A stretch of 21,614 bases of DNA from Pelargonium nanum (Eukaryota; Streptophyta; Magnoliopsida; Geraniales; Geraniaceae): the NCBI GenBank assembly GCA_036897485.1, contig JAYMTF010001732.1, positions 1 to 21,614 of the forward strand, given 5' to 3'. The position numbers and the translations under genes are program-made. This document shows positions 1-13,350 of the stretch, piece by piece; within the stretch, counting starts at the first letter, position 1, and every line of letters starts with the position of its first letter. A model generated the notes under the pieces. The model was not told the DNA's origin. It saw only the letters and a list, made by a program, of their open reading frames with translations, and made no database searches.

Positions 1-1
1 G

Positions 2-1336
<1,335 letters not shown>

Positions 1337-2518
1337 ATGTGAATGCAATCCTGTCTGACATGCTTATAATTTTTTCGTGTATAATTGGATTGATGTTGAT
1401 GATGTTCTAAATTTTCACGAGGCTTTCAGCGTCTCGAGTAGATGAATGTTTAATCTTAGGTTGCTTTGGTTGTATTAGTGTAGTTCAATGAAATTTCATG
1501 ATTTCAGTTTTGGAATTTGTAATTTTTGAATTCGAATGTTTATAAAATTATGAATTTCAAATGAAATGTGTGTTTTCAAACAGACAATCAAAGAATTTTT
1601 CACGCATATATAGACATAATGTTCTTGTTTCTTTCATGTGTTGTTCTTTCTTTCTGATTTGTGGGCAAAATCCTGTAACAATCTATTGCACGTGTTTTAG
1701 AGATGGCAATTTTGGGTTCAGATTTTAGATTGGGTTGGCAAAGCTTAACCCGTATCCGACTCAAAAGAGCTTTGGAATAGTTCGAGTATCAAGTCACGGG
1801 TTGGGTTTCACATTTTAGGGTAAAATGTGCGGATACCAGATTTCAAGTTTTTTGAGTTCGGGTCCAAATTGTCAGTTCGACTGACTCTAAGTACAAAAAT
1901 TCTCTAGTATTGATACATTGCAATTCCGGTTGCAGACCTATAACGGGCCGGGCCAACAAAAGTCAAGTTCTTATACAAACCAAGTGCGGAAGTGCCAAGT
2001 TACATTAAGAACGGCAAAAAAATTGTTCAATAAAAACACGTACGATTTTTTGTCCACGTCTTGTATAGACCTGCGGCCCGCATTATCGAGTATAATATAC
2101 TACTGGCCAAGTAAAAGCAAACAAGATGATAACATATTGAGATAATCAATATTATCATTTTTTTTTTCCGAAGGAATCAATATTATCATTTAATTCAGTA
2201 AACAATAAAGTTACAGGGTATTGAAACTGTTTGAATCCTAAACTGATCAACTAAACAATCAAAGTTCCAACCCTAATTTCTTGAAAACAGAAAAAATAAA
2301 AAACCTTTCATCATCCTAAAACTGAGAACACAACTCAATATTCAGTCCAAAACTAGCTGAATGTAGTCATCTCCCCTGTCAATGCAAATAAAATTTTGTA
2401 TGCAACTCCATAATATGTGGAATGAACTCCTTCCATACAAGGAACCAATGAAGTTGAAGCTGTTCTCGTATATGAAAAATGGTATAAAGATAAATACAAA
2501 ATAAATAAATAAAAGGAC
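1337..2518. other. Intergenic region between convergent PCNA and transporter 3' ends
   Basis: About 1.2 kb holding the 3' untranslated and termination regions of both genes. It is AT-rich with no credible coding region. The stretch 1480-1600 is dense in TTTGAATTC/AATTTCAAAT-type words, as seen in decayed MITE-like DNA. At 2144-2160 and 2175-2191 a 17-bp word is repeated perfectly, separated only by a T-run and CCGAAGG. A short GC-rich word at 2066-2087 recurs near 13975. Polyadenylation sites could not be placed with confidence. Confidence 0.6.
2144..2191. repeat. 17-bp direct repeat flanking a T-rich spacer
   Basis: The word AATCAATATTATCATTT occurs at 2144-2160 and again at 2175-2191, with a 14-bp T-rich spacer between. 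It may be replication slippage or the empty footprint of an inserted element. The sequence does not decide between these. Confidence 0.7.
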
Positions 2519-5093
2519 TTATCTATCTCCGCCCTCTCGTTTACTGCTTTTCTTTGCTTGACTGTAAAGGACAACTCCAGTTACAGTGAGAGTGTATCCA
2601 AGCATTCCAGTTACCGACACGGGGTTTCTAAATATTAGAATTGAGATAACCACAGCAACAGCGCCTTTTGCATTTCCAAGTACCTAGAGGGCCAACATGT
2701 TGATATGAATTAAGCAGAAGAAGACATTTTCTGATAGAACAACTAGAGAAGCACAACAGCAGTGATAGCTTTCGTATCTTTTACATGTGTGGTATGTTTG
2801 TGGATTGTAAAGTATTTTATTATAGTCCTCGTTTTTGCAAAGCAATAATGCGAGAAGGGACTAGGGAGAACAGAATAGTGTACAAAGCACAAGTTTCGGT
2901 GCATAAATAGTGTTTCATAGAATGATTAAGAGATGAAACAGTTACGGCAACGTACATGTGGCAACACACATGCATACTTCACAGGCACTGTTGCATTATA
3001 GGAATTCTATTCTCACTCCTATCCTCTGATGCAACGTTAGTGGACGATTTTATGCTTAAACATAAAAAAGAGCGGGGAAGAAATGTAATTTTACTCCACA
3101 ATAGTATGCTCATGAACAATCAACATAGTATAAACATATATGTTATGGCCTCCTCTGCGGGCACTTAGAAAGATCAAAGATGATTGAAATGTGGTAAGAT
3201 TTGATTTGAAATGTTGCATTTCAAATACAAATATAATATTTGGTATATCATAGAATTTCAAATGACAAGGTAAGAGTTGTCATTGGAAATCACATGTTAT
3301 AAGCTTGTTTTGGATCCTATTGGATTTTGTGCATCCGAACATTGTATTTGGCTCAAATCCAAGAATACAAACAGACCGGCCATAAGTTACTTGCAAATGC
3401 ATTTTCATTCAGAATTTATCAGTTCATCGTAAGAACATACAGAGAACAGCAATAATACATGGAGTTTGACATAAAATTAATAAAACAATTTAAAAAAGAA
3501 TATGAGCAATAAGAATACCTGGAGAGTTAAAGCACTGGTGTGCTTGGTGACCAAGAAATTGAACAGATTTGCAAAAAAGGCCATTGTAGAATTGAAAATC
3601 AGATACCAAACAATGTTGACATCAGCTCTGGCTAGGGCAATTGTTATCCGAATAACATCCTTTTCCATCATAAGTGCTGCGGGGAAAAGGCATAGAACAG
3701 CTACCGGAGCCATGTACATTAGGAGGTTAAGAGAGTTAACTTTCTCCCTATAAAACAATACCAATTCCACACATTAGAAATCAAAACCACATAAACCTCA
3801 AATTCAGATACAAATACGGCAAGAAAATTTATAATCAGTCATTAATGATTACCCTTCAGAAGCAAGCAAAACCCCTTGAAGCACCGCCTTCAATGCACGA
3901 GCTGCTGTAGCAGCAACACACACGATGAACCCAATCATATGAAAACCTGGTTCTCCCTTCAACCACATAATTACAAACAAAATAATAAATACAAGTATAT
4001 TGTTGGAAAAGAAAATCAAACTGAGACAAACTCCGATCATCAATATGTCACAAATGATAAACCATAAAAAACTAAAAATAAATAAAGCTGTAGAGTGTTG
4101 ACAGTTAAAAACTCATACTTGATCCTTCAATATCAAGTTTGATGACTTTGATCCTACAACTACAAATCACCAACGATCAAATTAAAATTAAAACCTTACT
4201 AGTGCCCGAAACCTCAAGTTTTACTCATTTATGCCACAAAATTTGCTTTTAGTCAACTCATTCAAGTCATATTATTGCACATATCATTCAGAATAAGGCA
4301 ACAACCTAAAGAAGATGTAAAAAATAGTAATCAAATTTTGAGATATAAAATGAGCAAAATTTGAGGTTTTGGGCTTCAGTGATGAAATCAAGACGATTGT
4401 AAAGAAATTGTTGGAGGATCAAACTTGATATATCTCATAGTTGAGGGATCATCTAATGAAGTACTCAAGTTCAATCCAATTGCTTGAGCACCAAGAACAT
4501 TCATTCCAATCATTTAAACCAACAAAATCACAAATCTCCATCAAACAACACACACATTTAACAATTATCATTCATGAAGAAAAAAAGAATTAAAAATTGA
4601 AGGTTATGATTGGTCTCACCCCACTGGCAATGATGACACCAGTAACAACAGGAATGAGCGTGACATACGTGAGCCACGCCTCCTTCTTCATCGTCACCAG
4701 GTAAGCGAACACCGCCGTGAAAAACGGCGTCGTCGCTCCGATCGCCTGATTAAACGACACCGCGAGGAACCTGAGCGAAATGTTGCCGGCGACGACCGAC
4801 AAGCAGAAAATCAGACTGAGAGTCGCAATCTTCATAAACTGCCTCTGCGACCTAATCGGCTGCATCGGCGTGATCTTGAGCCAAGCCACAGAGACGTAGC
4901 TGAGGACAGAGCAAGTAATCATGTGGCACAGGGTCAGGAAAATCGGGTACTTGAAGCCATAATTGCTGAGCAGGAACTTGTTCAGCAGAAGCACACCGAT
5001 GTTGGAGGTGTACCACGCCGACACGAGTCCGATCGTGAACAGCTTGCCGGAGCCGGAAGCCGAGCCGCCGCCGGAGCCGCCTAAGGCTGGCAT
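2519..5093 (-). CDS. TPT/nucleotide-sugar transporter family protein (sugar phosphate/phosphate translocator-like, At5g05820/At3g11320 type)
   Basis: Multi-pass membrane antiporter of the drug/metabolite transporter superfamily, expected in Golgi or ER membranes. Exons on the minus strand are 4620-5093, 3853-3956, 3519-3747 and 2519-2683, all with GT-AG introns, giving 323 aa. The start is the only Met ahead of the conserved [28 protein letters not shown] segment; the preceding Gly/Ser-rich tail is variable. Family marks in order: [11 protein letters not shown], the TPT-type [20 protein letters not shown] near residues 113-132, [43 protein letters not shown] and a last helix ending VVLYSQAKK with a basic tail. 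About ten hydrophobic segments are visible. The length is close to the roughly 309 aa of Arabidopsis relatives. The substrate cannot be told from sequence: relatives are variously called sugar-phosphate or nucleotide-sugar translocators. No lesion is seen. The gene is convergent with PCNA and in tandem orientation with the enolase gene. Confidence 0.94.
2684..3518 (-). other. Large transporter intron 3 with AT-rich palindromic tract
   Basis: This 835-bp intron separates the last two transporter exons. Around 3195-3225 it contains a perfect 10-bp inverted repeat, ATTTGAAATG/CATTTCAAAT, with a 3-base loop. Around it lie further AATTTCAAAT-type words up to about 3370. The composition is like a decayed MITE, but I could not find matching terminal inverted repeats or a target duplication. 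No coding sequence is supported. Confidence 0.5.
3957..4619 (-). other. Transporter intron 1, no internal feature seen
   Basis: A 663-bp intron between the first and second transporter exons. The donor is GGG|GTGAGA and the acceptor TTGAAG|GGA, read on the minus strand. It is AT-rich, and I see no repeat or coding signal inside. Confidence 0.75.
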
Positions 5094-5320
5094 TGCGATA
5101 TGCGATCGATCGAGTTGGTGAGTCGACTCGGCGAGTGAGGATTGTGAATTTGGGAAGAGAGTAGTGTGGATTGTGTTGTGAGAGCGTTAGGGTTTAGAAG
5201 AGAAGCGTGGTTGGCATGGAATAGGAGGAGAGGTTGGTTACTAGGTTTATTCATGTGAGAAGCTTTTTGAGGAGATAAACTCGGAGAAGACTCTTCTTTT
5301 TGGCTCTCTCGTATGTATCT
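5094..5320 (-). promoter_or_regulatory. Transporter 5' leader with a telobox
   Basis: This sequence lies directly upstream of the transporter start codon. It is less AT-rich than the DNA beyond it and includes a telobox: AAACCCTAA on the minus strand, seen as TTAGGGTTT on the plus strand at 5188-5196. Teloboxes are common near the transcription starts of plant growth- and translation-related genes. The leader extent and the TATA position are inferred and not directly visible. Confidence 0.45.
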
Positions 5321-7680
5321 TTTAATTTCTGTTTATTTATTTTTGTTTTTATCTCTACTTTTATCGTTTTAAGTTTTTTCGGGTGGCGGGAAGGACACTG
5401 ATTCGTGGGTTTTGTCTCCTTTGTGAGCTACTGTCTACTACTGTACTGAGATGCAAATCGACAATTGGTGGCGGAGCTAGAATTTTGCTTCAGGCTAGAT
5501 CGGAATTTTTTTAATTAGTTTAAAAATGGCCTCCTTATCACTAATTCACGATTTTTGTGATAAAATCGTAAGATTTTACAATTACATAATGAACTTTTTG
5601 AGAGGTTGGTGTGACCCGTTGCTTACTACGGCTGCTCTTTAACTTCGTCATTGGAGGGGCCTATTTATATTTCGGGTTGGATTCAGATTGGAACTGTTTG
5701 GATTTCATGAATTAATAAAGAGTAATCAAAATTCGATTCGAAAGATGTTTTTTTTCTTTGACCTTGATTCGAAAGATGTACATATATGGTCAAGATGAAT
5801 TTTAGATTGCAGTGTAGAATGTGCATATTTATCCGATCCATTTCTTGCTTTTGTAGGATAGATATGATCTAAACCAATCCAAAATTTGGTGTGCTTTAAT
5901 TGGTTTTGAGTTGGATTGAGTTTTAAATGCTTGTGGGTTCGGATTTAAATTGTAGTTGGTGGAAAGTTTAATGCGAAAAATAAATGAGTATTTGTATGTG
6001 TTTGTGGACAATGTCACGTAACATTTTTATTTAATTAACCTAACTTTAATTTATTTTAAGTTTTAGAATGTATTTAATGTCAAATAGGAGTTGAATATGC
6101 AATTTTTTATTTATTTAATTAGTTTTAGAATATATTTAATATTACTTCAACATCTATAACAATCAGTACATGAACCATTTTGGTGATAAAAAAAATAAAA
6201 ATTATTATTATTTAACATCATCCCTTGTTATTTTATAAATTTTACTTTAGTATTGGAGAATAAAAAAGCTTAATTTTTGATATTTCCTATACAAAGTGCA
6301 AACTGATATATACAAATAAAAAAACCATAGTATTCTTTATTAGAAAAATGTTATTAATATCAAATTTTGTACAAAATGATGTGATAATTAACATTACACA
6401 CATATATAATCATCAACCTCCTGCGAATTTATGGTGTGAAACGTCTAGTTTATATGATACTAATGTACATTTGTCAAAGTCATATGTTAAATATTTAATA
6501 AGTTAATGTAACACATTATTTAATACAAATATTTATGTACACTATTCAAGACATAGCATTAATCTACTTATTATAGGATTTTAGTCGTTGTACAGCTTAA
6601 GTCAATGAAACGCATAGTTTAGATTTAGACTTTAGAGCATTTGATGTTTTATCAGTTTTTAATGAAGGTTTAGACTCCTATGTTGGGGTCAACTTTTATG
6701 TTACCTTATTTACTTATGTGTAAATCAATTGTAATGTAACTTCATACTAATATTAAACAACAAAAATGAGAGACATCAATTGAGTTTTGCATAACATTTT
6801 TAGATGATGTTCATGCAACACATAAAAACATGTTGATGTTACAATTAACTTCATCGTTACATATACACTTATAAATATCCGCACTTCGTTGTGGGATAAC
6901 TTTGAGAGTTGGCAAACGAAACTAACATCACAATTCAATGACAAACTTTCTTTGCTATTTAGACTCGTAGTTCCGCATGAATAGATAGAATTCAAATTGT
7001 GCTTGCCTTTGTAAATCATATAAATAAGAATTTACCATAAACAAAACCGAGTAGTTATGAGAGATGAATTCATCAAAATTTTGACAATTCTCAGTTGAAA
7101 ATATTGGAAGTTGCATTTAGAGGGCCATTTTTCGAATTTGCATTAATTTAGTGTTTGTTTGGTAATACTAAAAAAGTGCTAAATTATCAATAATATCATC
7201 TAGCTAAGTTATTATAAGCATTAACTATAACAAAGGAACATATGAGCATATAGGAAAAATTAAACACTAGAAGAAAAAAAATCTTACCTTTCATGAAAAG
7301 CTACACAACTTATGTAACTGAGAGTAATAAACATAATAAATTGAAGAGACTTCTTTTTTCACTAAACTAATGATAATTTTTGGTCAATGTCTCCAAAAAT
7401 TTGCTCACTGAAAGACATTCTTTGAAGTTAAAAGAGAATTACCAATCCATTGACCAAAAATACCTGAAAATCATCAAAATTCCGGTCTTTCACCCATCCC
7501 GGTGTCTTGTCTCGTCTCTCTAGAACACAGAACAGAGAAAACACTTGTACACGACAAAAGATGCATAAGTTGTTCATTTGTACGCCAACTTAGAATGAGA
7601 ATGAGATAGCTAACTCTTTAACCTTTGAATTCAATAAGGAACGGTTAAGTAATAACTTCAAGGAAGGATTTGTGAGGGAA
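5321..7680. other. Long AT-rich intergenic region (transporter upstream, enolase 3' flank)
   Basis: About 2.4 kb with no coding region I can support. It includes the far promoter of the transporter and the 3' flank of the enolase gene. The word AGTTTTAGAAT-TATTTAAT is repeated near 6059 and 6121. A perfect 14-bp inverted repeat, ATTTTTGGTCAATG (7376-7389) and its complement (7448-7461), lies about 220 bp beyond the enolase stop. The long open frames here translate to low-complexity peptides without family marks. Confidence 0.6.
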
Positions 7681-10600
7681 TCAGGACATACTCCATCCAT
7701 CACCGACATAATTAGCTGAATCCCCGATCTCTTCCTCAATTCGAAGCAACTGCAACAAAGTTTCACTCGTTAATTTATGTACATTTTACTCAGACTGTTT
7801 CCTGTTTGGAATTTTTGATAACTGAACCCTCAGTTGAGCCTAATTGAGGGTCATATGTGATTCAAGGCGTAACTTTTTATTCATAAGGTAAAAGCCATAG
7901 ATTATCATGTGCAACATGTGCAACTGCACAAGGCTCCTAATTGAGGGGAAAACTATTTTCTAGTAGGTGTATGTGTAGCAACTGAAGAAATGGACATGTT
8001 GTCGTCGTCATGAGTTGCCAAAATGAAATCGTTATTTTTTATTTTATTTTAGCACAAGAACCCAAAATGATTGGGATGGCCCTGGTAAAGAGCTATTTGC
8101 AGTGTGTCTATAACTTATAAGTCAATTCGCATCATGGGGAAAATAAAAGTAACGATAAAAGGTAACATGAATGTTAATACGTGTACTAAACTAAGTCATT
8201 GATCAATAGAACAGGAAAGCAGTGTTAAGACCTATAAAATGTAATTGAATCAACCTAAACTGGTAAGGCCAAAAGCTCCCCACTTTCTATGTCGAGCCAG
8301 AAGTAGATGGTAGAAGGAAAGCAAAAGCAATGAGTTAATAAGAAGGTGAACCTGGTTGTACTTTGCCAGACGCTCTCCTCTACAAGGAGCACCTGCTTTG
8401 ATCTGACCAGTGGCAAGACCTACAGATAAATCAGCTATGAAAGAATCTTCAGTTTCGCCACATCTATGAGAGATCACTACTCTCCAGTGGGCATCCTTTG
8501 CCAGCTTTACCACTTCAATCGTTTCTGTCACTGTCCCAATCTGATTCATCTGAGATTCAGTGATATACTTGTCAGAACTAAGCTCAAACCTAGATAACAA
8601 GGGGTGTAGATCTACTATTTTTTCCCTTGCACAAACAGCTCATCCGCATTGAAATATTCAAGGGATTAATGATTCAGTTCTATCTATCGGATGCTTATAC
8701 AATACTAAGATAACAATATAAGCCATGAGATCAGAACATGTATATAAAATTACAAACACGCACTAAAATTCAATTGTTAGTTGTGTACCTTCAGGAGAAC
8801 GGCATTGCAAGTCGACTCCCGTATTGCCCTCTCGATGCGTTTTGGATTTGTTGTCAACAAGTCATCCCCAACAACCTGCAAAACCAGCATCTTACATTAT
8901 CAGTCTGGCGAGGAAAGAAAATCTGGGGCATCATCGACCTACAGAACTGTGGTATATGGTTGCATGAATTGGAAGATCCCTATCAGCTAATTATCGAGAT
9001 TCCCTAAATTATGTGTAACTATAACATTAAAGTATTTAATACATAGCACTTTATATATGGTTATATATATGCAACCTGCAATTGGTACCTAAATGGTGCA
9101 CCTAACAACCTAAGTTTCAACCTTCTAAGGCACAAGTTAATCTGGAGAGAGAATACATATAAAAAACTAAGCAAGATATTTATGTTTAATAGTAAGGCAA
9201 TGCCGAGCAAACCTGACATATCCCAAGGCTGGTTAAGTGCTTTATATGATCCCAGTCCTCCTTATCGAATGGATCCTCAATTGATACAATTGGGTAGTCT
9301 AAGGCAACACTGAGTCGTGTTATCATGGAGTTTTTGGAAAGACAGGGTAGTAAATAAATTCAGGATGTATAAAATAGACTATTATACCATGACATAGTTC
9401 TTTGTACATCTCGATCATTTCCTCTCCTGACTTGAAATTTTGACCTGATTTATGGGGACATTTGGTGTCTAAATCATATTTTGTACCTACATCAAAGACA
9501 GAGAAGGAGAGCTTACGTGATAAGAGAACCAATATAAATGCGCAAAAGCAAATCCTAGGCGGTGGATCTTGGCTAAACAGATGTGCATTAGACATAGCAT
9601 ATAGCCAACATCAGTAAGGTAAAAAAAAACTGCCTTAAACTTTAAAGGATAAGAAAATCAATGTATAAGAATTTTACATTTTCATCCCAATGATATATCC
9701 ATCAAAAGGTGATCCATCAATACCAGCTATTGCTCTAATGTAATAGCAATACTGGTAACCCAGTAAATTTTGGCAGGAAAGTTCTAATTACCTATGCAAA
9801 AATGAGTAGCGGCTACATCAATGGCTATCTTTATTTTCTCATCATACCCGGTTCTGTTGATAGCCTCTTTAACGAGATCTAAGCCTTCTCTAAAGCTGCC
9901 AACAACAAGAACACAACAAAGTGTTGAGACAAATTCTAACTCTTCTAAAATAAGAGCAATCATATAAAAAAAACTTGCCTAGAAATGTTAGGAGCAAAAC
10001 CACCACCTTCACCAATGTTGCATCCATGAGCTCCATATTTTTCTGTAATAACAGCCTGTCCTTTTATTAAAAGAAACTATTATCAATTAACAAGTGAACA
10101 TTTGGGCTGGCAATTCAAGATATAGAAAGTTCAGTTTTATGGTTGCATTGGTTAGCAGTGGCAATGTAATGGTTCAAACATCAAACCAAAGTATAATAAC
10201 ACAAAGATAAGGGGCATATCAAGGTTGGTAGGAACTGCATAAGCACTATAATTGGCAGAATATGAGTAATAGAATTGAAAGGTGAATGAAGATTCCCAAA
10301 TGAAGCCAGACTTAGTTGTAATAAGTTTTCACGGTATATAGAGCAAAAGAAACATTCTACCAATACCAACTCAACAATAAGGCAATAGATAAAAAATTAC
10401 AAGGTTCCAGTAAATGATGGTAAAAATGCCAAAAGTCAACAATCCAGTTCAACAAAATTACCTTCAAGTGATGATAGGTCTCAGAACCCATTTGCAACGC
10501 CTCCTCAAACCTGCTAGCTCCGATTGGTAGAATCATGATTTCCTGATAATATTATAGTTAAAATTAATTTTTAAGGCTAAGCAAATGCCAAACAATAGTA

Positions 10601-13350
10601 TAAATCATCATTCATCATGTCTCAACATATAGAAAAAGATTGCTATGAAGTTGCACCAAATAAAAAGGTGGCCCAATGCACGAGGCTCCCCTACCACCAT
10701 TGCGGGGTTAAGGGAGAGTCATTTATACTTTTGCAGAGAGGTTGCTTCACTTACTCAAACCCATAACCGCAAGGTCATGAGGCAACAACCTCACTGTTGA
10801 ACCAATGCATGCAATTGTACTAAATATAAATAAAATTTTATATAAGATAATCGATAAGAAAGTAGCTCTTGAATCATGTGTACTCCTATCTATAATTTCA
10901 AAATTACATTCAGTGAAGTTCAGGAACGACAGAGAACCATTGAAAATAACTGTCAAAAGAAAATACAAGTGAGAATTTGGGTAGAACATCAACCATAAGC
11001 CTTAATTCATCCACATCAGTTGAACAGTCCAAGATAATCTTGTTTCAGATATCACATGGAAAATACATATAAACAAATATCTAAAAGACAGAGATGGTCA
11101 ATAGTATTAGACTCTCAGCTGGACATTGCACTCCTTCCAAACATTGTTCACCCTTCCAATGATTAACGATCAGTTCACCATTCATATGAGACAAAATCTA
11201 ATAAAGTGAAGAAGACATCTATCACATGTTGCATGATACATTTACACAACCACTAAAAACAGAAGAAAAAAGCAGAGATCATCTGGCACTTGTGAATTGT
11301 AATGGAGCTGGGCAAAGTCATAAGAAATAGCGTAATGAGTACATATTTGCAAATTGAAATGAACAGATACTACCTGAAGAGCCAGATCATTCCCGGCATG
11401 TTTCCCACCATTTATAACAGTGAAAGCAGGAACAGGAAGACTCAGATTGGTTCCTCCAGAAAGATCAGCAATGTGTTTGTAAAGTGGAACCTGATATCTA
11501 TTCATCATCAGAATACACAAATGGAAGTATACTAATTTTTAGAAGAAAGAATATGTGAAATTACTCTTTTTTAATTGATAAAAGTATTCATACCTCCTTT
11601 TGAGCAGCTCCAGCTTTGCAAGCAGCAATTGACACGGCTAATATAGCATTTACTCCAAGTTCACTCTGCAAAAAGATTCGAATTTTAAACCATAATGTTT
11701 TGCTACAATTGAACTTGTAATAATTAATGGTTGTAGATGTGATTCGATAAATCTTACATATTATCTCGAGATAAATGCTTTTAACAAATACAAACCAACA
11801 ACAAACTCACACTCGTAAAACTCAAATACTAGATGTATTTAGGAATTAATTGTAGGAAATGTCATTGACCCAAACCAATTCTGTACATACTGAAATTGTT
11901 TCTGTTGTTGAAATGCATCATGAATGCATGTGTTGTTCATAAATGTATTGTAGTGTGCATGCAGTTTTATTCAGCAGACCTATTTGGGAATGTATCATTT
12001 CGCAAGAAAAGCTAAGTAGATGCACTTCTAATTGGGTATAACTGTATAAGAAATGAATTGCACATTTGATACAATCTAAAGTTCTAAACCTGAAGTCAAC
12101 CAAGACTTGCCAATTTTAGCCGATCAATAGTGGGAAAACTGGAAAAGAACAAGAATCAGATGGCCGGACCTTTTATATACTGCAATGGCTGCCTGTTAGT
12201 GTAAAGTGGCTCATCATTTACAATGCTCCCAAACTAATTTAATTTGAACATCTGGATACCATCTTATGTTACATGACAACATTTTTGGGCAAGTATCATA
12301 CTAGCATGGACCCTAGAGATGCTCTTTTAAACATATGAAATTATGTTGTCATGTCACGTACAAGAATGTACAATAGATATCATGAGCGCAACTAACCACA
12401 TCAATGAAACAGAAAATGAACCAATAAATAGGAAAAAGGAAAAGAAAAAGAAGAGAGTACCTTCCTTTCTGTTTTGTCCAGGTCTATCATGGCCTGATCA
12501 ATCTGAGACTGAAGAGTTGGATCCATACCAATCAATGCTTCCGATATCTTCTCATTGATGTTTTTAACAGCTCTAGAGACACCATTACCAAGATATGTTC
12601 CTTTGTCTCCATCGCGTAATTCAACGGCCTCATACCTAGGATCAAAATTACATGGTACTTCATGAAATCAGGTTTCTGAATACCTTACCTCCCTTTGAGA
12701 CCTCCCAGAATTATAAATAACTAAAAAATCTATTCAATAATTGCAACTAAATTCAGTCAGATTTGATCCTTGGAATCCTCTTTTATTTACTAGAATTCTT
12801 TCATTTAATGGTTGAAATCTTCTAAAATGAGAAACTTATTCTATTGCATTAGAATTTGATCATCAAGTAATTTTGAAACAGAGCTATATAATTCAACTAT
12901 AGTCCTCCACTTTTCCCTCTCAACAAATTTTCAGAAGCACAAATGATAATGAAAACTGAGAAACCTTACATTCCAGAGGTATCACCACTAGGAGCAGCAG
13001 CACGGAACATTCCTTTGTTGGTGTACAAGTCCACTTCAACAGTTGGTATACCTCGGCTGTCAAGTATCTGCCTAGCCTTGATCTTCGTAATCACAGAAGG
13101 AACAGCCTTCTTCATATGATTGGACTGCAAAATCAAACAAAAAATACAGATAAAATCAGAAATTCAGTACTGTTTGGAACAAAGAAAACCTCAATGAACC
13201 GTATAATCTCCACAGAATAGCAAAAGATAATGAAAAAAGAATTACGATGAAGAGGACGGGATCGGGAGCTTTGGCCCTAACGGCGGCGTTAACGGCCTCT
13301 TCGATTCTGCGAGAGAGCATGTGCTTGTCCAGATACTCTTGAACCGACAT
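7681..13350 (-). CDS. ENO3: Enolase 3-type protein (plant cytosolic enolase-like, ENO3)
   Basis: Enolase family member: the family interconverts 2-phosphoglycerate and phosphoenolpyruvate. There are 13 exons on the minus strand: 13246-13350, 12970-13124, 12461-12635, 11594-11665, 11374-11490, 10462-10542, 9979-10055, 9792-9895, 9388-9486, 9213-9298, 8789-8875, 8352-8549 and 7681-7749. They give 474 aa, the ENO3 length. The N-terminal extension of about 45 residues ([20 protein letters not shown]) marks the ENO3 branch. With a constant offset of 41 from yeast enolase, His159 is H200, Glu168 is E209, the metal ligands are D287, E336 and D361, and Lys345, His373 and Lys396 are K386, H414 and K437. 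Catalytic Glu211 is replaced by G252 ([11 protein letters not shown]), and Ser375 by C416. Activity is therefore doubtful. Intron 7 is GC-AG; the others are GT-AG. The start ATG at 13350 is the first in its frame. Confidence 0.95.
7750..8351 (-). other. Enolase intron 12, no internal feature seen
   Basis: A 602-bp intron between exon 12 (ending LAKYNQ) and exon 13 ([10 protein letters not shown]...). It is AT-rich with ordinary GT-AG ends. I see no repeat or coding signal. Confidence 0.75.
9896..9978 (-). other. GC-AG intron (enolase intron 7)
   Basis: Read on the minus strand, exon 7 ends ...AACATTTCTAG and the intron begins GCAAGT. The intron ends TTGGCAG before CTTTAGAGAAGG. Only this join keeps the frame, giving APNISSFREG. 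AG|GCAAGT is the usual strong consensus of the minor GC-AG class, so this looks like a real non-canonical donor and not a sequencing error. Confidence 0.85.
10543..11373 (-). other. Enolase intron 5, carrying a SINE relic
   Basis: An 831-bp intron between exons 5 (ending LALQ) and 6 (starting EIMILPIG). It holds the Au-type SINE relic listed separately at 10667-10813. The rest is AT-rich with no supported feature. Confidence 0.75.
10667..10813 (-). mobile_element. Au-type SINE relic
   Basis: Read on the minus strand, this 147-bp stretch follows the Au SINE layout. It begins with a pol III-like head (GAGGTTGTTGCCTCATGACC, then GGTTATGGGTTTGAGTA near the B box), then GCAACCTCTCTGCAAAAGTA, then CCCTTAACCCCGCAATGG and GAGCCTCGTGCATTGGGCC. 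It ends in a short T-run. Flanks 10650-10666 and 10814-10830 agree at 13 of 17 positions, consistent with a decayed target duplication. The assignment rests on recalled Au family structure. Confidence 0.65.
11666..12460 (-). other. Enolase intron 3, no clear internal feature
   Basis: A 795-bp intron between exons 3 (ending DLDKTERK) and 4 (starting SELGVNAIL). I looked for SINE boxes, terminal inverted repeats and coding frames and found none I would defend. Confidence 0.7.

Noticed and set aside
3180-3380. A complete MITE in transporter intron 3
   Set aside because: The palindromic AT-rich words are suggestive, but no matching terminal inverted repeats or target duplication were found.
5829-7019. 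Small open frames in the long intergenic region
   Set aside because: They are AT-biased, low in complexity, lack splice-consistent neighbours and resemble no family.
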